Below are positions 52,731 through 61,743 of a stretch of DNA of 64,000 nt, in pieces. The translations under genes were made by a program, and so were the position numbers. The first letter of the stretch is position 1. The number at the start of each line of letters is the position of its first letter. Below the pieces are notes generated by a model that was given only the letters and a program-made list of their open reading frames with translations, had not been told where the DNA came from and ran no database searches. This DNA comes from Novosphingobium sp. PP1Y (GTDB lineage Bacteria; Pseudomonadota; Alphaproteobacteria; Sphingomonadales; Sphingomonadaceae). The stretch spans positions 2,059,001 to 2,123,000 of the forward strand of contig NC_015580.1 of the NCBI RefSeq assembly GCF_000253255.1. The letters run 5' to 3'.

Positions 52731-53459
52731 TCAGGAGGTGCTGCGGCTTCTTCCGAACTTGAGATAGGCCAGGATCATCTCGCTGAGTTCGTGAAGCATC
52801 ATGCTCCAATCACTATGGTTTGACTCAGGGTCGATGGACTCGAGGCTCAACTGGCGGACCAGCGTGGAAAAGGCGATGTGGAAAGCCATGGCGGCCTTCG
52901 TGTCCGCATCGCCAGAGATCTCTCCGCGAAAGCGGCTCAGGTCGCAAGCGAGCGATTCGGTCGATTCCCGGTGACGCCGGTTACCGGAGTGGGACACTTC
53001 ATGGTCGACGGTTGCGCGCCGCATGGCAAGCCGCAGCATAAGCGAATTCTTGCGCAGGATGTCTGAGAACGCGCGGACGTAGGCTGGAATATACGCGTCA
53101 AGGTTCGCTGAATTATTCAGCGCTTCGGCAAAGGCGCGGTTCTCGTCATCGGCCATGACCGCCAGTTCGCGTTCGATCACGGCGCGGACCAGTTCGTCCT
53201 TGCCTGCGAAGCGATGATAGATCGAGCCGGTCGACACCTTGCCGATATTGCTGACTTCCTGAAGCGTGAAGTCCTCGCCGCCACGCTCGATCATGAGTTT
53301 CCTTGCTGCGGTCAGCATGCGGTCCAGAGAAGCCTGGCTGCGCGGTTGCATTGGCTGGCGGGACTCGGACTGGCTTGCCGAAAGCGCGTGTTCGGACTTG
53401 GCTGTCCCGGCCTTCGGAGCGATCGCCGCCAGTTTCATGTTGGGCTTTGGTTTGCTCAT
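52731..53459 (-). CDS. TetR/AcrR-family transcriptional regulator
   Basis: 242 residues. A 40-residue basic, disordered N-terminus precedes the TetR helix-turn-helix (MLTAARKLMIERGGEDFTLQEVSNIGKVSTGSIYHRFAGKDELVRAVIE split over about 48-96). The ligand-binding helices show no family-specific signature. ATG 53459 has AGGGAC upstream. It is convergent with bluB and lies beyond the xylA end, so the regulated genes are not evident. The long N-terminal extension is unusual. Confidence 0.85.
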   Translation of the reverse strand: MSKPKPNMKLAAIAPKAGTAKSEHALSASQSESRQPMQPRSQASLDRMLTAARKLMIERGGEDFTLQEVSNIGKVSTGSIYHRFAGKDELVRAVIERELAVMADDENRAFAEALNNSANLDAYIPAYVRAFSDILRKNSLMLRLAMRRATVDHEVSHSGNRRHRESTESLACDLSRFRGEISGDADTKAAMAFHIAFSTLVRQLSLESIDPESNHSDWSMMLHELSEMILAYLKFGRSRSTS

Positions 53460-53903
53460 GTTGTCCCTGTCATCGAGCCCAGTCGCCTGCCGTTCTTGAA
53501 TGGCGACCTGATTTTGAGCGAGGCAACCGTTTGCTCGGGTGAACTAAAGCAGATCCGAGGATGCGCAAGGATCGCAGCCCGATCCTTGCTGTCGTGTGGG
53601 CTGCATCTGCCATATTCATCGCTGGTCATTCGATCCATTTCGGCAACGGTACTTTGACGCATCCCGTCTCTTGCGCATCTACAGAATCGTATTCTGGTTC
53701 TATCAAGGTGCAAGCGGTATGGGAAACGTTGGGCAGATCGAGAAGAAAGCGCTGGAAAGATGAGGTCAAGGCCGATCCGGGGCCAGGCCAGGCCAGGCGC
53801 CGCAGAGTCGGGCAGCCATCGGGCGCAGTAATATCGGGAAACGAAAGACCCGCCGTCTGCTGATGCAAACGGCGGGTCTTTATCATGTCGGTGTCGATCA
53901 ACC
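53460..53903. other. Intergenic region between the xylA end and the TetR gene
   Basis: 444 bases in which I see no convincing gene. A 100-codon plus-strand frame from 53561 has no ribosome site or family resemblance. The only clear element is the terminator at 53844-53881. Confidence 0.45.
53844..53881 (-). terminator. Terminator of the xylBA unit
   Basis: AAAGACCCGCCGT and ACGGCGGGTCTTT make a 13-bp stem with a 12-base loop, 23 bases past the xylA stop. The A/T ends let it work on either strand. Confidence 0.85.
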
Positions 53904-55217
53904 TCAGAAGCGGTTGACGTAGTTCTCGCACCATTCCTGACGGCCGGACTTCGGCTCAGGTGCGCGATTGGAATGGACCGCGATATCGGCGATAGAAGCA
54001 AGGGTGGCGTCGGGCGCATGGATCTTGCGGCCAAGCTCACCCTTCCAACCTGCGTAGCGATCCGCGCGGAAGGCCTCCAGGCGGCCATCCTCGATCATGG
54101 CAGCGGCGCGCAGGAAAGCCCTGGCGATCGTGTCGACGCCGCCGATGTGGCCATGCAACAGGTCTGCCGCGTCGATCGACTGGCGACGCACCTTGGCATC
54201 GAAGTTGAAACCGCCGGTGGTGAAGCCGCCGGCGCGGATCACTTCGAGCATGGCGAGCGTCAGTTCTTCCACCGAGTTGGGGAACTGGTCGGTATCCCAG
54301 CCATTCTGCGGGTCGCCGCGGTTGGCGTCGATGGAGCCGAAAATGCCCAGCGCGCGCGCCATTGCCAGTTCATGCTCGAAGGTGTGGCCCGAAAGCGTCG
54401 CGTGGTTTGCCTCGATGTTGACCTTGACCTCGTTCTCGAGGCCGAAGCGCTTGAGAAATGCATAAACGGTCTGCGTGTCGAAGTCGTACTGGTGCTTGGT
54501 CGGCTCGTGCGGCTTGGGCTCGATCAGGATGGTTCCGGTAAAGCCGATGCGGTGCTTGTGGTCGACCACAAGCTGCAGGAAGCGGCCGAAGTTCTCCTGC
54601 TCGATGCCGATCTCGGTGTTGAGGATCGTGTCGTAGCCTTCGCGGCCGCCCCACAGGACGTAGTTGGAACCGCCGAGGCGATGGGTGGCTTCCAGCGCAT
54701 CTCGCACCTGCATGGCCGCCCAGGTGTAGACTTCCGGATCGGGATTGGTCGCAGCGCCCGCCATGTAGCGCGCATGGCCGAAGAGATTGGCAGTGCCCCA
54801 TAGCAGCTTGCGGCCGTGCCTGGCCTGCAGTTCCTCGAGATGATCGACGGCTTCGGCGAAGCTGGCGCGGAAGCTGGTGGCGTCCTCGGCGTCCGCCATC
54901 ACGTCCACGTCGTGGAAGCAGTAGAAGGGCAGGTCGAGTTTCTCGACGAAGGCAAGCGCGGCTTCGCGTTTGGCACGCGCGGCCTTGGCGTCGTTCGGGC
55001 CGGCGTGCCAGGGACGGGTGAACGTGCCCGCGCCGAAAACGTCGCTGCCCGGCCAGCAGAAGGTGTGCCAGAAGCAGACGGCGAAGCGCAGGTGATCTTC
55101 GAGCCGCTTGCCCATGACCATGCGGTCCTTGTCGTACCAGCGATAGGCAAGGTCGTTCGTGCTTTCCGGGCCTTCGTAACGGACCGTGTCGAACTCGGCG
55201 AAGTATTCGGCAGACAT
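53904..55217 (-). CDS. xylA: Xylose isomerase
   Basis: 437 residues; interconverts D-xylose and D-xylulose. FHDVDVMAD contains the catalytic His-Asp, WGGREGYDT the next cluster and LIEPKPHEPTKHQYDFD with HATLSGHTFEHELA and DANRGDPQNGWDTDQFP the metal ligands. It is the long class II form. ATG 55217 has AAAGGA upstream. An in-frame GTG at 55235 abuts the xylB stop but is less likely. It follows xylB by 14 bases. Confidence 0.96.
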   Translation of the reverse strand: MSAEYFAEFDTVRYEGPESTNDLAYRWYDKDRMVMGKRLEDHLRFAVCFWHTFCWPGSDVFGAGTFTRPWHAGPNDAKAARAKREAALAFVEKLDLPFYCFHDVDVMADAEDATSFRASFAEAVDHLEELQARHGRKLLWGTANLFGHARYMAGAATNPDPEVYTWAAMQVRDALEATHRLGGSNYVLWGGREGYDTILNTEIGIEQENFGRFLQLVVDHKHRIGFTGTILIEPKPHEPTKHQYDFDTQTVYAFLKRFGLENEVKVNIEANHATLSGHTFEHELAMARALGIFGSIDANRGDPQNGWDTDQFPNSVEELTLAMLEVIRAGGFTTGGFNFDAKVRRQSIDAADLLHGHIGGVDTIARAFLRAAAMIEDGRLEAFRADRYAGWKGELGRKIHAPDATLASIADIAVHSNRAPEPKSGRQEWCENYVNRF

Positions 55218-55231
55218 CCTTCTTATTCCTT

Positions 55232-56674
55232 TCACAGTTCTCGAACTGCCGCATAGGCGCGGCGGAATTTCTCAAGCTTGGGTGCCAGGCGCTCGGCCAG
55301 CAGCGGATCGGGTGCGATGGCGTCGATGACGGCTGGGCGCACGCACGCCTGGGCTGCCGAAGCGCCGGTCGCGGCCATCATCGCGAGCTTGGCCGCGCCC
55401 AGCGCAGGACCGACTTCGCCGCCGTCAAGATATTCGAGCCGCACGTCGAGTGCAGCGGCGAGGATCGAACCCCAGTAGCGGGACCTTGCGCCGCCGCCGA
55501 TGACCGACAGTGACGAAACATGCGTCCCCGCTTCGCGCAGTGCAGCAAGACCGTCGGCATGGGCGAAGGCCACGCCTTCCAGCACTGCCGCGGCCAGGCG
55601 CGATTGGTCGGTCCCGTTGTCCGCGCGAAGGAATGCACCGCGCACATGCGGGTCATTATGCGGCGTTCGCTCGCCCGAAAGATAGGGGAGGAACAGTTCC
55701 GGGCCGTTCGCCGCGCCGGCCCGCTCGGCAAGGGAGAACAGGTCGGCCGGTGCATCCAGCCCCATCAGGCGCGCGGCCCAATCGACACAGGATGCGGCGG
55801 AGAGGTGGACGCTCATCTGGTGCCACATGTCCGGCAGGCAGTGACAGAAGGCATGCACCGCCTGCCCGGGATTGGGACGAAACTGCTGCGTCGCCACGAA
55901 AATCACGCCCGAGGTGCCGAGCGAGAGCAGAGCATCGCCGTCCGAAATCATCCCGATCCCTGCAGCGCCGCCGGCATTGTCGCTGGCGCCTGCCGCGACG
56001 GGAACGCTGTCCATGCCCCACCGCGAAGCAATCTCGGGGCGCAACTGCCCGGTCACTTCGCTGCCCTCGAACAAATTGGGCATATGTTCGCGCGAAAGGC
56101 CTGTGGCCGAAAGGAGAGCATCGCTCCAGTCGCGCCGGGCAACATCGAGCCAGAGGGTGCCAGCAGCATCGGACATGTCAGTCGCCTTCTCGCCAGTCAT
56201 GACGAGGCGGACGTAATCCTTGGGCAGGAGGACCGAGCGGACTTCGGCAAAGATCCGGGGTTCGTGGCGGCGCACCCATTGAAGTTTGGGAGCGGTAAAT
56301 CCCGGCATCATCAGGTTGCCCCCGATGCGCCGCGAATCCGGTTCGGCCGCCTCCAGGTCTTCGCATTCCTGGAAGCTGCGACCGTCGTTCCAGAGGATGG
56401 CAGGACGCAGCGGGCGATCGTCGGCGCCGAGCATTGTCGCTCCATGCATCTGCCCGGCCAGTCCGATGGCCTGGGCCTTGGCGCGAAGTGGCGCCGAAAG
56501 CCCCAGCACGGCAGCCTCGGTAGCGGCCCACCAGTCGTCGGGTGATTGTTCCGACCACAGCGGCTGCGGACGCGAGACTGTCAGCGGGGCAGACGCCTGG
56601 TCGCGCACGGTTCCCGCCGTGTCGATGAGCACCGCCTTTACGCCGGACGTGCCGATGTCAATTCCCAGAAACAT
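55232..56674 (-). CDS. xylB: Xylulokinase
   Basis: 480 residues of the FGGY kinase family. LGIDIGTSGVKAVLID is the phosphate-1 motif, GQMHGATML the substrate segment and GASDNAGGAAGIGMI plus SLGTSGVIF the ATP-side motifs; GGGARSRYWGSILA is the adenosine motif. It phosphorylates xylulose for the pentose phosphate pathway. ATG 56674 gives MFLGIDIGTSG at once; the frame continues upstream without likeness. Confidence 0.95.
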   Translation of the reverse strand: MFLGIDIGTSGVKAVLIDTAGTVRDQASAPLTVSRPQPLWSEQSPDDWWAATEAAVLGLSAPLRAKAQAIGLAGQMHGATMLGADDRPLRPAILWNDGRSFQECEDLEAAEPDSRRIGGNLMMPGFTAPKLQWVRRHEPRIFAEVRSVLLPKDYVRLVMTGEKATDMSDAAGTLWLDVARRDWSDALLSATGLSREHMPNLFEGSEVTGQLRPEIASRWGMDSVPVAAGASDNAGGAAGIGMISDGDALLSLGTSGVIFVATQQFRPNPGQAVHAFCHCLPDMWHQMSVHLSAASCVDWAARLMGLDAPADLFSLAERAGAANGPELFLPYLSGERTPHNDPHVRGAFLRADNGTDQSRLAAAVLEGVAFAHADGLAALREAGTHVSSLSVIGGGARSRYWGSILAAALDVRLEYLDGGEVGPALGAAKLAMMAATGASAAQACVRPAVIDAIAPDPLLAERLAPKLEKFRRAYAAVREL

Positions 56675-57061
56675 GCCCTGAACAACTCTCCCATCCGATT
56701 CACGATCGATCATTCTAGTCCTGCAGATAGCGCTACCATAACCCCTAAGGCAAGAGACTAAGGGCATTGTGAGCGGCGATCGGATCAGGTTGCTGAATTG
56801 CGGGTGCTATTTGCGGCGGGTTCCCGCGCACTGCATTGCAGCGCGCTTGTCGGCGCCTTGCGGACTGCACAGGGACGGGGCGCCAAACCGGAGAGGCGCG
56901 GGGAGGCTGGGCGGCGTGAGGCCGCGAAGGTCGCGCGAGGTGGAGGACGATTCTGCCGGTTACGGATCCGCAAGTGTGCCGGACCGCGAGCAACTCTTCA
57001 CCTGACGGATAGTGTGACAACATTTTTACATGCGCGGGCGATGCTGAGAGATAGTCCGGCC
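56675..57061. other. Divergent control region of xylBA and the GPH transporter gene
   Basis: 387 bases separate xylB (minus) from the transporter (plus). It holds the palindromic operator candidate at 56726-56738 and presumably both promoters. No further gene is convincing. Confidence 0.45.
56726..56738. promoter_or_regulatory. Possible LacI-type operator (TAGCGCTA core)
   Basis: GATAGCGCTACCA contains an 8-bp palindrome TAGCGCTA with the GCGC centre usual for LacI-family operators, including those described for the xylose regulon of Caulobacter. The left half is imperfect. It lies about 55 bases upstream of xylB. Confidence 0.4.
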
Positions 57062-58471
57062 ATGGACATCTCTCGACCCGCAGCCGCCAGTTCCGCGAAA
57101 CCGCGCGCCGAGGGGAGCGAGCCGGAACGCCTGCCTTTCGGGGTGTGCCTGGGTTTCGGAGTCGGCTCTTTCGGCGTGTCGATCATGCTCAACGTCGTGA
57201 CGATCTTCTTCCCGGTCCTGATGACGACCATTCTTGGCCAATCTGCGGCGCTTGCCGGAGTGCTGCTTACGGTCTCCAAGCTCTACGACATCATGGCCGA
57301 TATTCTGATCGGCGTAGCCAGCGATCGCACCAGGAGCCGCATGGGCCGCCGCCGCCCCTACCTGCTCGCCGGCGCGATCATCGGTGCGGTTTCGCTGCTG
57401 ATGGTTTTCGCGCCGCCTGCGCTCACGGGTGTGGGGCTGACGGTGTATATGGCCGTGGCCCTGGTCATCTACTCGACCGGATATTCGCTCTTCGCTGTGC
57501 CTTACGTGGCCATGGCGGGCGAGATGACCGACGGTTACCATGAGCGAACCCGCCTGCTGTCCTTCCGTACCTTTTTCATTGCCATCGGTCAGCTGACTTC
57601 GGCTGCCGTCATGGCGATGATCGTCGAGTGGGGCGGGGGGGGCGGACCCGGATATGCCTGGATGGGCGCAGCGGCCGCCTCGCTCGTCTTCACGACCATG
57701 GTGATTTCCTTTGTCGGCACCCGCAAGGCCAAGCGCGTCGAACGGGACGTAAGGACCAGTGTACCGGCGAAGGAGCAATGGCTCTCGTTGCTGCGTAATC
57801 GATCCTTCGTTCAGCTGATGACCGCCAAGATGTTCCTCTATCTCGCCATTTCGGTGATCAGCACCACGAAGTTGCTGTTTCTGCTCAACGTGCTCAAGGT
57901 CGGTTACCAGGGGCTGGTCCACCTCACCTTGTCGCAGAATATCACTGCCATGATTGTCGTACCGTTCTGGACCTGGTGCGGACGTCGCTTTGGCAAGACC
58001 GCTTCGTACCAGGCCGCGATCCTTTGTCTTGCCCTGCTTTACGCAAGCTATGCGTTCACCGCTGAGGGCATTACCGTAACCGAACTCTGGATCCGCGGTA
58101 CGATCAACGGAATAGGCGCGGCCGGAGTCACCCTGATGGGCATTTCGATGTTACCGGATGTCATGGAGTACGACCGCAAACTTACCGGTCAACGCCGTGA
58201 AGGGGTCTATTCCAGTATCTACGCCTTCATGGAAAAGGTTGCCTTTGCCGTTGGTCCTGGCCTGATGGGGCTGCTCTTTGCAGCCGCCGGCTATACTGCG
58301 ACCAAGGGCGGAGCGCTTGTCGCGCAATCACACTCCACGGTCCTTGCGCTGTATGCAGGGATCGCCGTCCTTCCGGCCCTGTTGGCGTTTTCCAGCTTTC
58401 TTGCGATGTCGCGTTACAAGCTGGACGAGAGGGCGCTGGCTGACATGCCCGAATATACTGTACAGGCCTGA
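57062..58471 (+). CDS. GPH-family (MFS-like) sugar:cation symporter
   Basis: 469 residues with about 12 hydrophobic helices. LYDIMADILIGVASDRTRSRMGRRRPYLLAGA is the glycoside-pentoside-hexuronide family loop, and GYHERTRLLSFRTFF and LTGQRREGVYSSIYAF follow. Its position, divergent from xylB-xylA across a shared control region, points to xylose or xyloside import. ATG 57062 was chosen; ATG 57041 is an alternative. The upstream open frame is not coding in character. Confidence 0.85.
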   Translation: MDISRPAAASSAKPRAEGSEPERLPFGVCLGFGVGSFGVSIMLNVVTIFFPVLMTTILGQSAALAGVLLTVSKLYDIMADILIGVASDRTRSRMGRRRPYLLAGAIIGAVSLLMVFAPPALTGVGLTVYMAVALVIYSTGYSLFAVPYVAMAGEMTDGYHERTRLLSFRTFFIAIGQLTSAAVMAMIVEWGGGGGPGYAWMGAAAASLVFTTMVISFVGTRKAKRVERDVRTSVPAKEQWLSLLRNRSFVQLMTAKMFLYLAISVISTTKLLFLLNVLKVGYQGLVHLTLSQNITAMIVVPFWTWCGRRFGKTASYQAAILCLALLYASYAFTAEGITVTELWIRGTINGIGAAGVTLMGISMLPDVMEYDRKLTGQRREGVYSSIYAFMEKVAFAVGPGLMGLLFAAAGYTATKGGALVAQSHSTVLALYAGIAVLPALLAFSSFLAMSRYKLDERALADMPEYTVQA

Positions 58472-58503
58472 GCCCGTTCCCCGGCAAAGCCTGGCGGCGC
58501 GCG

Positions 58504-59322
58504 TCAGTCCACGTCTAGAAAGTCCTGCAGGAGCCGCGCGATCTCTGGGGCGGCGAAGGTGAACATGCCATGGGCGGTGCCTGGCAGTTCTCGGTAGATG
58601 CAGTGAGGAAAGCAATCGCGGTTCAACCGGGTCAGTTCCCACAGGTCGTCCTGCGCATTGATGAGAAGGACCGGCTGGCGCACCTTGCGCGCGGCTGCTT
58701 TCAAGTCGTGGTTATAGACCGCTCGGTAGCCTGCAGGTCCGTCCGCTGCGCGCAGGTTCTCCGTCACCGAACGCTGGCGCCATTCAGGATCGGCACGCGC
58801 ATCGCTCAGTTGCGCAACCGTGTTCCACATGCGGGAGAGATGCGATCCGTCTTCGCAAACGGTCTTGAACGGTGCAAGGCTGCGCAGTTTCGCCGCGCGG
58901 GCCTCGGCATCGTAGGCGGCAATCGAGAACAGCGCGATCTTGCCGATCCGTTCGGGTTGCGCCACTGCCATTTGCACGGCGGTCGAGGACCCGGTGTGGT
59001 AGCCTGCTACGTCGAGGCATTCGCCCGCAAGAAGAGCATCGGCCAGTGCCAGCATCGCTTCGGCATAGCCTTCGATGGAAGGTCTTTCGTGCGGAGGGTC
59101 GCTGGCGCCATAGCCAGGCGTGTCCGGTGCGATGACGGTCCGCCCCTGCGCCGCCAACAGGGGCATGATCGTTTCGTAGATCCAGCCGCTTTTCGGAGTC
59201 GGGTGGAACAGCATGAGGGGGCGCCGGGTCGGCTCTTGCGGAATGCAGATGCGATAGTGCAGCTGGCCGGGACCGACCTGCGCATAGGCGCGCCTGACCG
59301 GGATGTCAGGCCGCCGCGCCAT
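58504..59322 (-). CDS. Alpha/beta hydrolase-fold protein with GYHTG elbow
   Basis: 272 residues. LMLFHPTPKSGWIYETIMPLLAA (oxyanion region), TVIAPDTPGYGASDPP and a late LLINAQDDLWELT with GTAHGMF (acid and His) show the fold. The nucleophile elbow reads GYHTGSS, with His where Ser, Asp or Cys is expected. ATG 59322 overlaps the end of the M24 gene by 17 bases. The reaction is unknown; it shares the odd elbow with the hydrolase at 60907-61743 in the same operon. Confidence 0.78.
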   Translation of the reverse strand: MARRPDIPVRRAYAQVGPGQLHYRICIPQEPTRRPLMLFHPTPKSGWIYETIMPLLAAQGRTVIAPDTPGYGASDPPHERPSIEGYAEAMLALADALLAGECLDVAGYHTGSSTAVQMAVAQPERIGKIALFSIAAYDAEARAAKLRSLAPFKTVCEDGSHLSRMWNTVAQLSDARADPEWRQRSVTENLRAADGPAGYRAVYNHDLKAAARKVRQPVLLINAQDDLWELTRLNRDCFPHCIYRELPGTAHGMFTFAAPEIARLLQDFLDVD

Positions 59323-60586
59323 AGGGCGTGGCTGGTCGCACGCGCAGGGAAACGTCACAGTTCGTCAACGGTTCGGCGCCGTTGGCGGTGACAAGGATCT
59401 GGTCTTCGACATGGAGGTTGCCCCAGCCGATTTCGTAATAGGGCATGTCGAGCGAGAAGATCATGTTTTCTTCGAACACGAATTCGCCATTGCCGCCGGG
59501 GAGGGTGGGGCCGATCGGGATCATGTGGTCGGAATGTTCCAGGCCGATGCTGTGCGGTGTGGCGAAGAAGAATCCCTCGAAGCCGCCCTTGCGCACGGCT
59601 TCGATTACCGTCGATGTCACCTCGTTTGCGGTTATGCCGGGACGAATCGTCTTGAGCAGGGTTTCGCAGCCGATTTCCAGCGCTTTCACGCGCTCCACGA
59701 CATCGGGGCGCGGGCTCCCGCAAACCGCAACGCGACCGAGATCTCCATGGTAGTTCTGGTATTCGCACAGGCCGTCGAACGTGATCGTCTCGGTTTCCAG
59801 TACGCCGCCAAGGTTATTGTTGGTCCCGTGCTGTCCGGTGGCCAGATACAGGCCGCGTCCGCCGCGCCTGGCGATTTCGACGTTGTAGATGCGTTCCAGC
59901 TCGGTGCGCGGCATTCCCACCCGCAGTGAATCGATAACGGCCTCCAGCGCTTCCTCGTTCATCCGGGCGACCTGCCGCATCAGTTCGATTTCGCGCGGGG
60001 TCTTGACCATGCGGATTTCGCGGAAAAGAGTGGTCGCCTCGCTGATCATTACGCCGGGCAAGCCAATTTCATGCAGCCATGGCCCGATGCGTGGATCGTC
60101 GGAACCGATCCGAGCGCTTTCAAGTCCGGCTTCCTGCAAGCCCTTCTTCAGAGCATAAAGTGCATTGACCGATGCCTTGCCGCGATGCGCCTCCATGTAG
60201 GCCAGGTATTCCTTGTCGCGCGGGCTCAACGTGTCGTGCGAGATCGGCCATTTCATCCCGTATTCAATCGCTTCGGGATCTTCGACGTCCGGATCGAAAT
60301 CGCGCCTGTCCTGGTATATCGGGTGGACGTAGGGCATCCGATTTTCCATCCAGGTCGCGGCCGGGTTATGGAAGAAGCGCAAGTGCTCGACGCCGGTGAC
60401 GATCAGGGCGGATGGCTTGCTCTCGTCGCGTGTCAGCACCGCGTAGTTGTAGAACGAGCGGCGCATGCGCATCAGCGCCCCCCAATAGTCCGAGAGATAG
60501 TACACGTTGATCGGAGCGACGGCGACGAGAGCGTCGAGCCCTTCGCGGTCCATGATCCGGTTGGCGCGTTCGCGGTTGAGCAGCAT
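59306..60586 (-). CDS. M24-family (Xaa-Pro peptidase/creatinase-like) enzyme
   Basis: 426 residues. The N-terminal creatinase-like domain (MLLNRERANRIMDREGLDALVA...) is followed by the pita-bread domain with metal ligands Asp in FDGLCEYQ, Asp in GDLGR, His in PHSIGLEHSD and Glu in HVEDQILV. The usual fourth ligand Glu (EPG) is Asp here (FSLDMP). Members include prolidases, ectoine hydrolases and DMSP lyases, so the substrate is open. It lies between two alpha/beta hydrolase genes. Confidence 0.82.
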   Translation of the reverse strand: MLLNRERANRIMDREGLDALVAVAPINVYYLSDYWGALMRMRRSFYNYAVLTRDESKPSALIVTGVEHLRFFHNPAATWMENRMPYVHPIYQDRRDFDPDVEDPEAIEYGMKWPISHDTLSPRDKEYLAYMEAHRGKASVNALYALKKGLQEAGLESARIGSDDPRIGPWLHEIGLPGVMISEATTLFREIRMVKTPREIELMRQVARMNEEALEAVIDSLRVGMPRTELERIYNVEIARRGGRGLYLATGQHGTNNNLGGVLETETITFDGLCEYQNYHGDLGRVAVCGSPRPDVVERVKALEIGCETLLKTIRPGITANEVTSTVIEAVRKGGFEGFFFATPHSIGLEHSDHMIPIGPTLPGGNGEFVFEENMIFSLDMPYYEIGWGNLHVEDQILVTANGAEPLTNCDVSLRVRPATPYGAAA

Positions 60587-60906
60587 TGTCTTTCCCTTCG
60601 CACTGGTCGGTCAGGTGATGCGTCCATTGCGGGTAACGGGGCAGGGCTGCCGCGCCGATTATCTGCACAGTGAGCAATTCGGGTGCTCACTGCTACGCGG
60701 CCTGTTGTCAGGAGGCAGATTGGGCCTGCGCATGAGACACGGAGGATGACACAGGCATCTCGGCCCCGTGGCGACGGTTTCGAAGAGCTTCATGCCATCG
60801 CCCGCCGCCATTCCGCGCTCGGCCATTTCGCGCTTGGCCATTCCGCGCTTGGCCATGTCAGCGCCAGGCTGGAATCCGGAAGGACTGAACGCGCGGGAAC
60901 CCGGCT
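60587..60906. other. Gap within the accessory operon
   Basis: 320 bases between two minus-strand genes. A 65-codon minus-strand frame (60659-60856) starting MAKRGMAKREMAERGMA is created by the tandem repeat below, and its Cys/Pro-rich end resembles no family I know. I do not call it a gene. Confidence 0.4.
60807..60851. repeat. Three 15-bp tandem repeats
   Basis: GCCATTCCGCGCTCG, GCCATTTCGCGCTTG and GCCATTCCGCGCTTG are adjacent, and a fourth GCCAT copy then degenerates. The 15-bp unit keeps the frame. Confidence 0.8.
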
Positions 60907-61743
60907 TCAGTCGAGTGTCGCCGCGATGGCCGCGGCCTTGCCTTGCGGACTGGTTTCGACTTCGACGACTTGCGCGCCGCGGACCGAAGCAGCGAGCTTG
61001 CGGAGCTTTTCCTTGAGTACGGGCAGTTCCGCCTGGCCGTCGAGGAACGTGGCCTGGGTTTCCAACAGCGGCAGGCGCTCGCTGGCGCGATAGGCGAAGG
61101 CGGCGCGGTAGGACTTGTGGTAGCTGCTGATGCTCTTGAGCAGTTCGACGACCCGCTCGTGCATTTCCTGGCCGCCGGGAACGGCGCGGGTCATCAACCG
61201 ATGCTCGGGATCGCGCAGGAACCAGGGGTAGTGGAGCGCCTGATCGCGGATGAAGTTGAAAGCCCAGATCAGGTGCTCACCATATTCGCCGGGCGTGACT
61301 TCGGGCGCATATCGGTCGAGCAGGAGCGCGCGCATTTCTTCGTCGTAATCGCCGATGCCATCGAAAACCACGTGGCTGATCCGTCGCGGTGCCTGGAGCG
61401 CACATTCCGCGGCAATGCGGGCGCCGGTGTGGGTGCCGTAGATCGCGACACGGTCGATCCCGAGCCTGTCGAGAAACGCGAGCAGACGGTCTGCGAAATA
61501 GGAGATTTCGGGCTCATCCGGAGCGGGCGGCGCGCTATCGCCATTGCCCAGCGTATCGGGGGCGATCAGGCGCAGGTCCGGCTTGGCACCTGTAAGCGCG
61601 GCCATGAGGGGCTCGAGCCCACGCGATGAGCCCGGAGAGGCGTGGAGCATCAGCAGGACCGGGCCATCGGCGATGCCGGCATGGCGATAATGTACCAGCC
61701 CTTCATCGATCCGGGCAAAGGCGCGATCGACTTGCGCCATCAT
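60907..61743 (-). CDS. Alpha/beta hydrolase-fold protein with GTHTG elbow
   Basis: 278 residues. LLMLHASPGSSRGLEPLMAAL, LIAPDTLGNGDSAPP and VAIYGTHTGARIAAECAL show the fold. The elbow has His in place of the nucleophile, and no clear catalytic His is seen near the C-terminus. It may bind rather than hydrolyse, or use another mechanism. The start ATG overlaps the methyltransferase stop (ATGATGA); one codon later is possible. Confidence 0.78.
   Translation of the reverse strand: MMAQVDRAFARIDEGLVHYRHAGIADGPVLLMLHASPGSSRGLEPLMAALTGAKPDLRLIAPDTLGNGDSAPPAPDEPEISYFADRLLAFLDRLGIDRVAIYGTHTGARIAAECALQAPRRISHVVFDGIGDYDEEMRALLLDRYAPEVTPGEYGEHLIWAFNFIRDQALHYPWFLRDPEHRLMTRAVPGGQEMHERVVELLKSISSYHKSYRAAFAYRASERLPLLETQATFLDGQAELPVLKEKLRKLAASVRGAQVVEVETSPQGKAAAIAATLD

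Noticed and set aside
52731..53459. The TetR gene as regulator of xylBA or cob genes
   Set aside because: It is convergent with bluB and lies beyond the xylA end. No operator matching it could be seen, so the link is unsupported.
53561..53863. A 100-codon plus-strand frame downstream of xylA
   Set aside because: No ribosome site, and it runs into the terminator. The sequence is low in protein character.
60659..60856. A 65-codon minus-strand frame beginning MAKRGMAKREMAERG
   Set aside because: Its start region is the product of a 15-bp tandem repeat, and the rest resembles no known family. It is kept only as a finding.
60801..60860. A short CRISPR-like array
   Set aside because: The 15-bp units are adjacent without spacers and there are no cas genes.
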